From Thalassobaculum fulvum (lineage in GTDB: Bacteria > Pseudomonadota > Alphaproteobacteria > Thalassobaculales > Thalassobaculaceae): a stretch of 64,000 bases of DNA. The DNA is taken from NCBI RefSeq assembly GCF_014652915.1, contig NZ_BMZS01000006.1, forward strand, positions 293,074-357,073, given 5' to 3'. Position 1 is the first letter of the stretch. The number at the start of each line of letters is the position of its first letter. A model generated the notes under the pieces. The model worked only from the letters and a program-made list of their open reading frames with translations. It did no database searches and was not told the origin of the DNA. Made by a program: the position numbers and the translations under genes. Positions 34,232 through 42,891 of this stretch are shown piece by piece.

Positions 34232-35638
34232 ATGGGCACCCGCGAGGCGGCGATCGAGGCGGTTGAGCGGTATTTCGATTCCGGCGGCTTCCGCGACGAA
34301 CTGGCCGCCCGGGTGGCGGTCCAGAGCTCGTCCCGCGAGGAGGAGCACGGCAAGGACCTGCGGGCCTATCTGGAAGAGCTGATGGCGCCGCGCTTCGAGG
34401 CCATGGGCTTCGAGGTCGCGATCCACGCCAACCCGGCGCTGCCGCGCGCGCTGTTCCTGGTGGCCAAGCGGGTCGAGGACCCGGCGCTGCCGACCCTGTT
34501 CTGCTACGGCCACGGCGACACCGTCCCCGGCGAGGAGGGGCGCTGGAAGCAGGGCCGCGACCCGTGGACGCTGGACGTCGCCGCCGACGAGCGCTGGGGC
34601 GAGCGCTGGTACGGCCGCGGCACCGCCGACAACAAGGGCCAGCACGCCATCAACATGGAAGCGCTGCGCCACGTCCTCGAGACCCGGGGCCGGCTCGGCT
34701 ACAACGTCACCTTCCTGATCGAGATGGCCGAGGAGATGGGCTCGCCGGGGCTGCGCGAGTTCTGCACGGCCCACAAGGACGCGCTGCGGGCCGACCTGCT
34801 GATCGCCTCCGACGGGCCGCGCCTGCGCGCCGAGCTGCCGGACATGAAGCTCGGCACCCGCGGGGTGATGAACTTCCGGCTGCGCCTGGAGTACCGCGAG
34901 GGCGGTCACCACTCCGGCAACTGGGGCGGGCTGCTGGCCAACCCGGCCGTGGTGCTGATGCACGCCATCACCTCGATCATCGACCGCGACGGCCACGTGA
35001 AGCTGCAGGCGATCAAGCCGGAGCGGATGCCGAACTCGGTGCGCGCCGCGCTCGGCAACATCGAGGTGGTGCCGGGACCGGACGATCCGGCGATCGACCC
35101 GTGGTGGGGCGAGCGCGGCTTCACCGCGGCCGAGAAGGTGTTCGGCTGGAACACCTTCGAGGTGCTGTCGTTCATCAGCGGCAACCCCGACAAGCCGCAG
35201 AACGCCGTGCCGCCGTTCGCCGAGGCGGTCTGCCAGATCCGCTTCGTGGTCGACACCGACCCCGACACCTTCCTGCCGGCGATCCGCAAGCACCTGGCCG
35301 ACCAGGGCTACGAAGGCATCGAGATCGACGGCATGCGCCAGGAGATCATGCGGGCCTCGCGGCTCGATCCCGACCATCCGGCGGTCGGTTGGGCGCAGCG
35401 CTCGATCGAGAAGACCCTCGGCGTCAAGCCGGGGGTGATCCCGAACTCCGGCGGCTCGCTGCCCAACGACATCTTCCTCGACCTGCTCGGCATGCCGACC
35501 ATCTGGGTGCCGCACAGCTATCCCGGCTGCTCCCAGCACGCCCCGGACGAGCACGTTCTGGCGCCGCTGATGCGCGACGGGCTGCGCATGGCGACCGGAC
35601 TGTTCTGGGACCTGGGCGAGAACTTCCCCAGGGCCTGA
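34232..35638 (+). CDS. M20 family metallopeptidase
   Basis: 468 residues. M20 landmarks: CYGHGDTVPGEEGRW (metal His and Asp), YGRGTADNKGQHAIN (bridging Asp), EMAEEMGSPGLREF (catalytic and metal Glu), ASDGP, and the final metal His in WVPHSYPGCSQHAPDEH. It belongs to the longer dipeptidase/ArgE-like branch, different from the M20 gene near 7.3 kb. Cytosolic. GAGGAGAAGG precedes the ATG. A 2H-phosphoesterase gene begins five bases after its stop, probably in one unit. Confidence 0.9.
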   Translation: MGTREAAIEAVERYFDSGGFRDELAARVAVQSSSREEEHGKDLRAYLEELMAPRFEAMGFEVAIHANPALPRALFLVAKRVEDPALPTLFCYGHGDTVPGEEGRWKQGRDPWTLDVAADERWGERWYGRGTADNKGQHAINMEALRHVLETRGRLGYNVTFLIEMAEEMGSPGLREFCTAHKDALRADLLIASDGPRLRAELPDMKLGTRGVMNFRLRLEYREGGHHSGNWGGLLANPAVVLMHAITSIIDRDGHVKLQAIKPERMPNSVRAALGNIEVVPGPDDPAIDPWWGERGFTAAEKVFGWNTFEVLSFISGNPDKPQNAVPPFAEAVCQIRFVVDTDPDTFLPAIRKHLADQGYEGIEIDGMRQEIMRASRLDPDHPAVGWAQRSIEKTLGVKPGVIPNSGGSLPNDIFLDLLGMPTIWVPHSYPGCSQHAPDEHVLAPLMRDGLRMATGLFWDLGENFPRA

Positions 35639-35643
35639 CGGCG

Positions 35644-36264
35644 ATGCCGGCGGGTCGGCCGCCGACGCGGGAGCTGCCGTTCGGCGCCGCCTGCTATGCC
35701 GTGAACCTGCAGATCCGGCCGCCGGACGCCACCCGTGCCGCGCTGGTCGATCTGCGGGCGCGGATGGCGGCAGCGACCGGCCTGGCCATGCACTTCGCGC
35801 CGGCCGAGACGCTTCACCTGACGGTGTTCTCGATCGTCTACGTCCGGGCGGTCTACCCGACGCCGCCGGAGACCGTCTGGGCCAGCCTCGAACATCCGGT
35901 GCGCGCTGCGCTCGAGGCGACGGCGCGCGATACCGCGCCGTTCACGCTGGCCTTCGACCGAGCCGGACTGCGCGGCGACGCGGTGATCGTCCAGGCGGAG
36001 CCGGATCCGCGGCTGGAAGCGATCCGCGACCGGGTCGAGTTCGCCATCGCGGGCATCGCCCCGGTGTTTCGGGCCACCACTACGCACGCGACCGTCGCCC
36101 GGCTGGCGGAGCCGGTCGCGGAGCCATCGGTGGCTCCGCTCGGCACTTGGCTCGACGGCCCGGCCCTGACCTGGCCGATCGACGAATTGCGGTTGGTGCT
36201 GGAGACCCGTTACCCGGCGCTCGAGGAGACCTTGCTCGGCCGGTACTCGCTGGCCGGCACCTGA
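35644..36264 (+). CDS. 2H phosphoesterase superfamily protein (2'-5' RNA ligase-like)
   Basis: 206 residues with two HxT motifs, HLTV in ETLHLTVFSIVYV and HATV in TTTHATVARLAEP, spaced as in the 2H fold (LigT, ThpR, cyclic phosphodiesterases). It likely hydrolyses or forms 2',3'-cyclic or 2'-5' phosphate bonds in RNA or nucleotides. Its substrate is unknown. ATG 35644 is five bases after the peptidase stop, with no separate promoter visible. Confidence 0.75.
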   Translation: MPAGRPPTRELPFGAACYAVNLQIRPPDATRAALVDLRARMAAATGLAMHFAPAETLHLTVFSIVYVRAVYPTPPETVWASLEHPVRAALEATARDTAPFTLAFDRAGLRGDAVIVQAEPDPRLEAIRDRVEFAIAGIAPVFRATTTHATVARLAEPVAEPSVAPLGTWLDGPALTWPIDELRLVLETRYPALEETLLGRYSLAGT

Positions 36265-36376
36265 GCCCGGGCAGGTCGGCATCGCGTCGACCGGCGATGG
36301 CTGTCGTGCCGCGCCGCCGGTTGGTGCCGCGCCGGAGGACAATTAGCTTCTCGCCGAACCGCTACAGGAGGATGCC

Positions 36377-37150
36377 ATGGACCTGAAGATCGCCGGCCGT
36401 CGCGCGCTCGTGACCGGAGCGAGCACGGGGATCGGGCGCGCTATCGCCCTGGGGCTGGCCGCCGAAGGCGTGCACCTCGCCGTCTCCGCGCGCAACGAGG
36501 CCAAGCTGAACGCCCTCGCCGACGAGATCGCCGCGACCGGGGCGCCTCGCCCCGTCGTCGTCATCGCCGACATCGCGTCCGCCGATGGAGCCGCAAGCGC
36601 AGTCGACGCAACCCTTCGGCAACTGGGCCCCGTCGACATCCTGATCAACAACGCCGGCGCCTCGCGGCCCCGGGACTCCGCCAACGCCGGCCTGACCGAG
36701 GACGAGTGGTGGGCGGAGTCGTTCGCGCTCAACTTCACGGCCGCCCGCCGGATCACCGACGGCCTGGTGCCGGCCATGAAGGCTGCCGGGTGGGGCCGGA
36801 TCGTCACCCTGACCGGGGCGCTGACGCAACCGGGCGTCAACGCCGCGGGGCCGGCGAAGGCGGCGCTGTGGAGCTGGTCGCGCAGCCTGTCGGCCCAGCT
36901 CGCGCCGCACGGCATCACCGTGAACTGCATCGCGCCCGGCCGAATCAACACGCCGCAGATCGTCGAGCGCCTGTTCCCGACCGATCAGGCACGGCAGGCC
37001 GAGATCGAGCAGCGGATCCCGATGGGCCGGTTCGGCGAACCCGAGGAACTGGCGGCGCTGGCGGTGTTCCTGTCGTCGGAGATCGCCGGCTACATCACCG
37101 GCACCCAGGTCCCGGTCGACGGCGGCATGATCCGGATGGCCCTGCCCTGA
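36377..37150 (+). CDS. Short-chain dehydrogenase/reductase with atypical active site
   Basis: 257 residues. The cofactor loop TGASTGIGRA and NNAG are normal, with ARN after beta-2 suggesting NADP. The active site is odd: the family YxxxK should fall in NAAGPAKAAL, where the Lys is present but the position four before it is Ala, not Tyr; the usual Ser region reads TLTGALTQPG. It may be a non-reductive SDR or use another residue. The C-terminal end (GYITGTQVPVDGGMIRMALP) is typical. AGGAGG precedes the ATG. It appears monocistronic. Confidence 0.87.
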   Translation: MDLKIAGRRALVTGASTGIGRAIALGLAAEGVHLAVSARNEAKLNALADEIAATGAPRPVVVIADIASADGAASAVDATLRQLGPVDILINNAGASRPRDSANAGLTEDEWWAESFALNFTAARRITDGLVPAMKAAGWGRIVTLTGALTQPGVNAAGPAKAALWSWSRSLSAQLAPHGITVNCIAPGRINTPQIVERLFPTDQARQAEIEQRIPMGRFGEPEELAALAVFLSSEIAGYITGTQVPVDGGMIRMALP

Positions 37151-37291
37151 GGCGGGAAACGCAACGATCGCGCGCACTGCCCACCCCATTCTCGGCGGCG
37201 GAACTTTCCGCTCGCCGCAATTGAGATTCGACGGACATCGAACGACCGTGTATACAACCAACGCTGGTCATCAGTCGGGATCGATCCAGAT

Positions 37292-37702
37292 ATGCCTTCG
37301 AATGTCGTTCCTCTCCGGCGGGTCGAGTCGGTCCGCATGAGCTTCCTGCGGATGGGAGCTGCCGGACAGAGCCTGCAGGCGGCGTTGGCGACCTGGTTCG
37401 ACCTGCTGCATAAACGGTCGCCGGAAGATCGCGAAGCCTGTATCCTCGATATGCGAGAGATCGTGAACGATCGCAGCGTCGTGTTTGCCCGGTCCGGATC
37501 GACGGTGTGGGACGAGGCGATCCTCGTGGGGAACGACTTGACGCGGACGCACGAGGCGATCGCGGCCGAAACCCTCCGAGTGGTGAGCCTAGCGACGCCG
37601 ATCGCCTTCACCCACGAATGGGGCCTCGACCAGTCCGTGAATTCGCTGGTGCTGCCGTTCGGTCATCCCCATCAGGTCGTGGTGGTGCTGTTCGACTGGT
37701 GA
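37292..37702 (+). CDS. Protein of unknown function
   Basis: 136 residues, not recognised. Basic N-terminus, an alpha-rich first half (LQAALATWFDLLHKR), and a beta-rich C-terminal half ending LPFGHPHQVVVVLFDW that could be a small PAS-like sheet. It is followed after five bases by a PAS-like gene, with which it is probably co-transcribed. Start is uncertain: no strong ribosome binding site. Confidence 0.5.
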   Translation: MPSNVVPLRRVESVRMSFLRMGAAGQSLQAALATWFDLLHKRSPEDREACILDMREIVNDRSVVFARSGSTVWDEAILVGNDLTRTHEAIAAETLRVVSLATPIAFTHEWGLDQSVNSLVLPFGHPHQVVVVLFDW

Positions 37703-37707
37703 GGCCT

Positions 37708-38211
37708 ATGTCGGTGCGTGTCTACTCGGGTCTGGGAGAGGTGACCCGGGCGCGGTTCATGGGCACCGACGGCTTCGTGGTCGGGCCCGACACGCCGTTG
37801 ATCCGGCTGTTCCGGACCTGGGAGGACCGCCGCCGCGGACCGCTGCTCTACGAGAACCAGGTCCTGCTGACGGACGCGTTGCTGGCCGAGCTGATCGGCT
37901 ACATGCACATCGTCGACGTACAGTCCGACGCCCCCGACCGGTTCTTCTTCCAGAGTTACGGCTTCCGCGCGAAAGTGGCCGAGGCGGCGGACTTCACCGG
38001 TCGCCGCCTCGGAGAGATCCCCTGCCCCGGCTATCGTTCCTTCGTCCAGGACTCCTACTCGATGGTGAAGGCCTCGGGCACCCCGGCCCTGTCACGCATC
38101 GCCACCACCCACCTGGACTACGCGGGGACGTACCACCGGCTCGTGTACCCGCTGACCGACGATGGTCGCAACGTCACGCATCTGGCAGTCGCCGTCTGTC
38201 ATCCGGATTAG
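37708..38211 (+). CDS. PAS-like single-domain protein
   Basis: 167 residues. The C-terminal half looks like the PAS_5-type domain common in Rhodospirillales: DRFFFQSYGFRAKVAEAADF, GRRLGEIPCPGYR, and a closing strand pair YHRLVYPLTDDGRNVTHLAVAV. No output domain. It may sense a ligand and act through a partner, perhaps the preceding small protein. Its last 120 bases overlap the opposite-strand gene's 3' end. Confidence 0.65.
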   Translation: MSVRVYSGLGEVTRARFMGTDGFVVGPDTPLIRLFRTWEDRRRGPLLYENQVLLTDALLAELIGYMHIVDVQSDAPDRFFFQSYGFRAKVAEAADFTGRRLGEIPCPGYRSFVQDSYSMVKASGTPALSRIATTHLDYAGTYHRLVYPLTDDGRNVTHLAVAVCHPD

Positions 38212-38871
38212 GTCCTCCTCGAACTGGGCGGCGATCTGCTCCCGGTCGATGTGGATGACGAACACCCGCGCGTTGCCGCGAACCGGTGGAAAATAGCCCT
38301 CGACCACCATGTGCGACTCCGGGAACCCGTAGGCCTGGGCCGACAGGCCGGAGTCGTGGATGCCTTCGAACACCAGCCCGCAGTGCCGGTCGACGCTCCA
38401 GTTGATGATCGAGAGCGCCCGGACCAGCCGCGGCAGCAGCCAGGACAGGCCGTCCTTCCGGCGTCGCGGGTGCACCCACAGGCCGCCGGCATGCCCGACC
38501 CGGCCGGCGTAGCGGCCGACCGGCAGGGACGGCAGCATCTCGGGCTGATCGCCCTCGCCCGGGTGCGCATACCAGACATGGCCGGTCGCGATCTCCCGGG
38601 CGATGAAGTCGTCGGTGGTGAACAGCCGGTCGGCGATGCAGGCCGCCACCCCCACGTCGTCGTTGAGCTGCAGCCAGAACGCCTCGTTCGGCTTCAGGTC
38701 GCTGTGGGCCGGGTCGAAGGTGGGATTGACGATGCCGATCTTCGGGGCGGAACGCAGCAGCGCCGCCCAGCCGCTGAGGTCGAAGTTCAGGGAAAGCCGG
38801 TAGCCGGAGCGCTGCAGCAGGCCGATCGACTCCGTCATGTAGCGCTGAGCAAGTTCGAGATGGCTGGTCAT
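38092..38871 (-). CDS. Protein of unknown function, possibly GNAT-fold
   Basis: 259 residues, not recognised with certainty. The stretch AGGLWVHPRRRKDGLSWLLPRLVRALSI resembles in outline the acyl-CoA loop of GNAT acetyltransferases (given here only by its ends AGGLWVHP and LSWLLPRLV), and FEGIHDSGLSAQAYGFPE resembles their last motif. ATG 38871 has GGGGAG seven bases upstream. The 3' end runs 120 bases into the convergent PAS-like gene; the last 40 residues may be non-homologous read-through. Confidence 0.55.
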   Translation of the reverse strand: MTSHLELAQRYMTESIGLLQRSGYRLSLNFDLSGWAALLRSAPKIGIVNPTFDPAHSDLKPNEAFWLQLNDDVGVAACIADRLFTTDDFIAREIATGHVWYAHPGEGDQPEMLPSLPVGRYAGRVGHAGGLWVHPRRRKDGLSWLLPRLVRALSIINWSVDRHCGLVFEGIHDSGLSAQAYGFPESHMVVEGYFPPVRGNARVFVIHIDREQIAAQFEEDLIRMTDGDCQMRDVATIVGQRVHEPVVRPRVVQVGGGDA

Positions 38872-39055
38872 GACCAAACTCCCCACAAGGTTTTGTAGAA
38901 AGCATGATCATACACCACTTGATTTTGGCCGAGATGGGATTGCGCGACCCGCGGGAAAGCCGGCCCGGCGAGCCTTTCTCCGGCCGTGACCGATCCCCCC
39001 GTGCCGGGCCGGAGCGAGCGATCGCGAGGCGACTCGGAACCTGCCCGTCGCCGAC

Positions 39056-39082
39056 GAAAAAGGCCGGGCACAGGGCCCGGCC
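39056..39082 (-). terminator. Rho-independent terminator of prfB
   Basis: On the minus strand GGCCGGGC (39075-39082) pairs perfectly with GCCCGGCC (39062-39069), five-base loop, followed by TTTTTC. It lies 29 bases after the prfB stop. Confidence 0.85.
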
Positions 39083-39110
39083 TCTCGCAGGATCGCCATG
39101 CGGCTCGGGG

Positions 39111-40242
39111 CTACGACGCCGCGGCCGAGTCACCGTCGCGGGTCATGCCGACCTTCGACGCCAGCGACGCTTCCAGAAAGTCGTCGATGTCGCCGTCCAG
39201 CACCGCGGTCGGGTTGCCCGACTCGACGCTGGTGCGCAGGTCCTTGACCATCTGGTAGGGCTGCAGCACGTAGGACCGGATCTGGTGGCCCCAGCCGATG
39301 TCGGACTTGGTGGCCTCGGTCGCCGCCGCCGCCTCTTCCCGCCGCTGCAGTTCGGCCTCGTACAGCCGGGCCTTCAGCATGTTCATGGCGGTGTCGCGGT
39401 TGCGGTGCTGCGACCGGTCGTTCTGGCACTGCACGACGATGCCGCTGGGCATGTGGGTGATGCGCACCGCCGAGTCGGTCCGGTTGACGTGCTGGCCGCC
39501 GGCGCCCGACGCGCGGTAGGTGTCGATCTTGAGGTCCTTGTCCTCGATCACGATGTCGATCGAGTCGTCGATCACCGGATACACCCAGGCGCTGGAGAAG
39601 CTGGTGTGCCGGCGGGCCTGGCTGTCGTATGGCGAGATCCGGACCAGCCGGTGCACGCCGCTCTCGGTCTTCAGCCAGCCATAGGCGTTGTGGCCGGTGA
39701 TCTTGACGGTCGCCGACTTCAGGCCGGCCTCCTCGCCCTGGCTCTCTTCCAGCCACTCGACCTTGTAGCCGTGCCGCTCGGCCCAGCGGGTGTACATACG
39801 CAGCAGCATCTCGGCCCAGTCCTGGGCCTCGGTGCCGCCGGCGCCGGCGTGCACTTCGAGATAGCAGTCGTTGGCGTCGGCCTCGCCCGAGAGCAGGCTC
39901 TCGATCTGCATCTTCTCGGCCTTGGCGCGGATCGCCTCGAGATCCTTCTCGGCCTCGGCCACGATGGCATCGTCGCCCTCGGCCTCGCCGAGCTCGATCA
40001 GCGCGAGCGCGTCGTCGAAGCCCTGGGTCATGGCCTTGACCTCGCCCAGCTGCTTCTCCAGGCGCGTCCGCTCCTGCATCAGCTTCTGCGCCCGGTCAGG
40101 GTCGTCCCAGAGCGACTGGTCCTGGGTCAGCGCATCGAGTTCGGACAGTCGGGTAACCGCGGCATCCCAGTCAAAGATGCCTCCTCAGCAGCTCGATCGA
40201 CTGCTTGATCTCTTCGGCGGTCGCGGTGGTTTCCGCGCGCAT
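39111..40242 (-). CDS. prfB: Peptide chain release factor 2, with programmed +1 frameshift
   Basis: 376 residues after frameshifting. It releases proteins at UGA and UAA. The first 23 codons (ATG 40242, [20 protein letters not shown] then RHL) end at an in-frame TGA (40171-40173). A +1 shift on CTT continues into [19 protein letters not shown] and the main frame. The hydrolysis motif GGQ is in [16 protein letters not shown]. The codon-reading tripeptide appears as SPY in [14 protein letters not shown] instead of SPF. Downstream of PBP1A by 35 bases, the usual alphaproteobacterial order. Confidence 0.96.
40171..40185 (-). promoter_or_regulatory. prfB programmed frameshift site
   Basis: AGGAGG, three bases, CTT TGA on the minus strand, the same spacing as in E. 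coli (AGGGGG TAT CTT TGA). The SD-like hexamer pushes the ribosome +1 when RF2 is scarce, so RF2 controls its own synthesis. Confidence 0.95.
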
Positions 40243-40277
40243 GGCGCTCTCCGTCACGCGGGTTGGTCAGGGACGCC

Positions 40278-42728
40278 TTAATAGAGGCCGGAACCGCCGG
40301 TCGCAACAGGCGGCCGCGGAGCGGTGCCGACGCTCGCCTCGCCGCCGCCCCCGGCGACCGGCACGCCGCCGTCCAGGACCGCCGGCACGCCGGTCGGCTC
40401 GGTGCCCGGCTTGAACGCCTCCAGGATCGCGCCGCGCGCCCCCGGGGCGGCGCGCATGCCGGTGTCGTGGTCGACCCACACCAGCCGGATCCCGGGCGGG
40501 ATCCGGAAATCCACGATCGGCCGGTCCTTCAGCGCCTCGCCCATGAACAGCTTGAAGATCGGCGCGGCGACGCTGGAGCCGGTGTCGTGCGCACCGAGCG
40601 TCCGGGGCTGGTCGAAGCCGACGAACACCCCGACCGCCAGGTTCGGCGAGAACCCGACGAACCAGGTGTCGACGTTGTCGTTGGTGGTGCCGGTCTTGCC
40701 GGCCAGCGGCCGCCCCAGCTCGGCGATCCGCCGCCCGGTGCCGCGCTGCACGACGCCCTCCAGCATCGAGACCACCTGGAAGGCCGAGGCCGGGTCGACC
40801 AGCTGCGCCCGGGTATCCGGGATCGCCGGCGGCGGCCCGCCGTTCCAGGCCGGCTCGCCGCAGCCCTCGCACGGGCGGTCGTCGTGCTTCCACAGGGTCC
40901 GGCCGTGCCGGTCGACGACGCGGTCGATCAGGCTCGGCTCGATCTTCTTGCCGCCGTTCACCAGCATGCCGTAGGCCGCGGTCATCTGCAGCAGCGTGGT
41001 CTCGCCGGCGCCCAGCGAGTAGGACAGGTGCGGCTGCATGCCCTCGACCACGCCGAACCGCTCGGCGTAATCGACCACCTTCTCCATGCCGATGGTCTGG
41101 GCCAGCCGCACGGTCATCAGGTTGCGCGAATGCTCGATGCCGATCCGCATCGGGGTCGGGCCGTAGAACTTGTTGGTGTAGTTCGCCGGCTTCCACTTGC
41201 CGAGGCCGGCGCCCTGGTCGATCACGAACGGCGCGTCGAGGATCTGCGTGTTCGGGGCGTAGCCGGAGTCAAGGGCCGCCAGGTAGACGAACGGCTTGAA
41301 CGCCGAGCCTGGCTGCCGCTTGGCCTGGGTGGCGCGGTTGAACTCGCTCATCTTGGCGTCGTAGCCGCCACTCATCGCCAGCACCCGGCCGGTGTGCGGG
41401 TCGAGCGCGACGATGGCGCCGCCGACGTCCGGGATCTGGCGCAGCGCGTAGCTGCCGGGCGCCACCTCCTTGCCGTCCTCGTCGACGGTGACCGGCTCGA
41501 CCGGCACCACGTCGCCCGGCTTCAGCACCTCGTCGACCGACCTGGGGGCCGGTCCGAAACGCTGGTCCTCCAGCCAGGTCCGGGCCCACTTCATTCCGGC
41601 GTACGGAATGCTCGCAAGCGAGCCGTCGGCGAAGCCGATCCTTGCCTCCTTGCCGTCCGACTTCAGGACCAGCGCCAGCCTCCACGCCCCGAGCCCCTTC
41701 GGGGGCTCGACCTTGGCGAGCGCATCGCCCCACCCGGGCTGCACCGGCACGGTCGCGACCGGCCCCCGCCAGCCGTGCCGGCGGTCGTACTCCTCGAGGC
41801 CCTGCCGCAGCGCGTTCTCGGCGATCACCTGCAGGTGCGGGTCGATGCTGGTGCGGACCGACAGGCCGCCCTCGTAGAGCGCGGTCTCGCCGAACCGCCG
41901 GAGCAGGTCGCGGCGCACCTCCTCGGCGAAATAGTCCGCCGACGCCACGTCGCTCGCCGTGTTGCCGTGGCTGACCAGCGGCTCGTTCACGGCGGTATCG
42001 GCTTCGGCCTGGCTGACGAAACCGTTGCGGCGCATCTGCTCGATCACCCAGTTGCGACGCTCGACCGCGGCCTTGTGGCGGCGGACCGGGTGGTAGTTGT
42101 TGGGCGCCTTGGGCAGCGCGGCGAGGAACGCCGCCTCGCCGATCGTCAGGGCCGACAGCGGCTTGTCGAAGTAGTTCAGGGCCGCCGCCGCCACGCCGTA
42201 GGACCCGTACCCGAGGTAGATCTCGTTGAGGTACAGCTCAAGGATCCGGTCCTTGCTGAGCGACCGCTCGATCCGGAAGGCCAGGATCGCTTCCTTGGCC
42301 TTGCGGTCGAGCGAGACCTCGTTGGTCAGCAGGAAGTTCTTCGCGACCTGCTGGGTGATCGTCGAAGCCCCGACCGGGCGGCGGCCGGTTCCGTAGTTGC
42401 GGATGTTGATGACGATCGCCGAGGCCAGGCTCACGAAGTCGACGCCGGGATGCTCGTAGAAGTTCTTGTCCTCGGCCGCCAGGAACGCCTTGATCACCCG
42501 CTTCGGGATCGCCTCGATCGGGACGAACACCCGCTCGTTGCGGGCGTACTCGGCCAGTAGGCGGCCGTCGCCGGCGTGCACCCGGGTGACCACCGGCGGC
42601 TCGTAGTCGGCCAGGTAGTCGTAGTCCGGCAGGCCCTTGCCGAAGTGATAGAAGCCGTACAGGACCGCGCCCGCACCGGCGATCGCCAGGATGAACACCG
42701 TCGCCAGGAGTCCCAGGAGCCACCGCAT
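40278..42728 (-). CDS. mrcA: Penicillin-binding protein 1A, bifunctional transglycosylase/transpeptidase
   Basis: 816 residues. One N-terminal membrane helix (about 3-25). The GT51 glycosyltransferase domain shows EDKNFYEHPGVD (catalytic Glu), GASTITQQVAKNFLL and KEAILAFRIER. The transpeptidase domain has the serine motif SAFK (in PGSAFKPFVYL), SRN (in EHSRNLMTVRLA) and KTGT (in AGKTGTTNDNVDTW). It polymerises and cross-links peptidoglycan in the periplasm. The amidase gene lies 163 bases upstream, prfB 35 bases downstream. Confidence 0.97.
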   Translation of the reverse strand: MRWLLGLLATVFILAIAGAGAVLYGFYHFGKGLPDYDYLADYEPPVVTRVHAGDGRLLAEYARNERVFVPIEAIPKRVIKAFLAAEDKNFYEHPGVDFVSLASAIVINIRNYGTGRRPVGASTITQQVAKNFLLTNEVSLDRKAKEAILAFRIERSLSKDRILELYLNEIYLGYGSYGVAAAALNYFDKPLSALTIGEAAFLAALPKAPNNYHPVRRHKAAVERRNWVIEQMRRNGFVSQAEADTAVNEPLVSHGNTASDVASADYFAEEVRRDLLRRFGETALYEGGLSVRTSIDPHLQVIAENALRQGLEEYDRRHGWRGPVATVPVQPGWGDALAKVEPPKGLGAWRLALVLKSDGKEARIGFADGSLASIPYAGMKWARTWLEDQRFGPAPRSVDEVLKPGDVVPVEPVTVDEDGKEVAPGSYALRQIPDVGGAIVALDPHTGRVLAMSGGYDAKMSEFNRATQAKRQPGSAFKPFVYLAALDSGYAPNTQILDAPFVIDQGAGLGKWKPANYTNKFYGPTPMRIGIEHSRNLMTVRLAQTIGMEKVVDYAERFGVVEGMQPHLSYSLGAGETTLLQMTAAYGMLVNGGKKIEPSLIDRVVDRHGRTLWKHDDRPCEGCGEPAWNGGPPPAIPDTRAQLVDPASAFQVVSMLEGVVQRGTGRRIAELGRPLAGKTGTTNDNVDTWFVGFSPNLAVGVFVGFDQPRTLGAHDTGSSVAAPIFKLFMGEALKDRPIVDFRIPPGIRLVWVDHDTGMRAAPGARGAILEAFKPGTEPTGVPAVLDGGVPVAGGGGEASVGTAPRPPVATGGSGLY

Positions 42729-42891
42729 TCTGCGTCACGTCCCTTTGCCGGTTGGTCGCCGCCGGCCCGCCGATCCCCGCCCGTCGTCCTCACCCGCGGG
42801 AAATCTAGCAGATCGGACGGTCGACCGCATCGCTATCCCAGGATTGTGACGGAGCTGTGGTGATCGGGGCCGGGGCGCTCGGGCACCGCGT

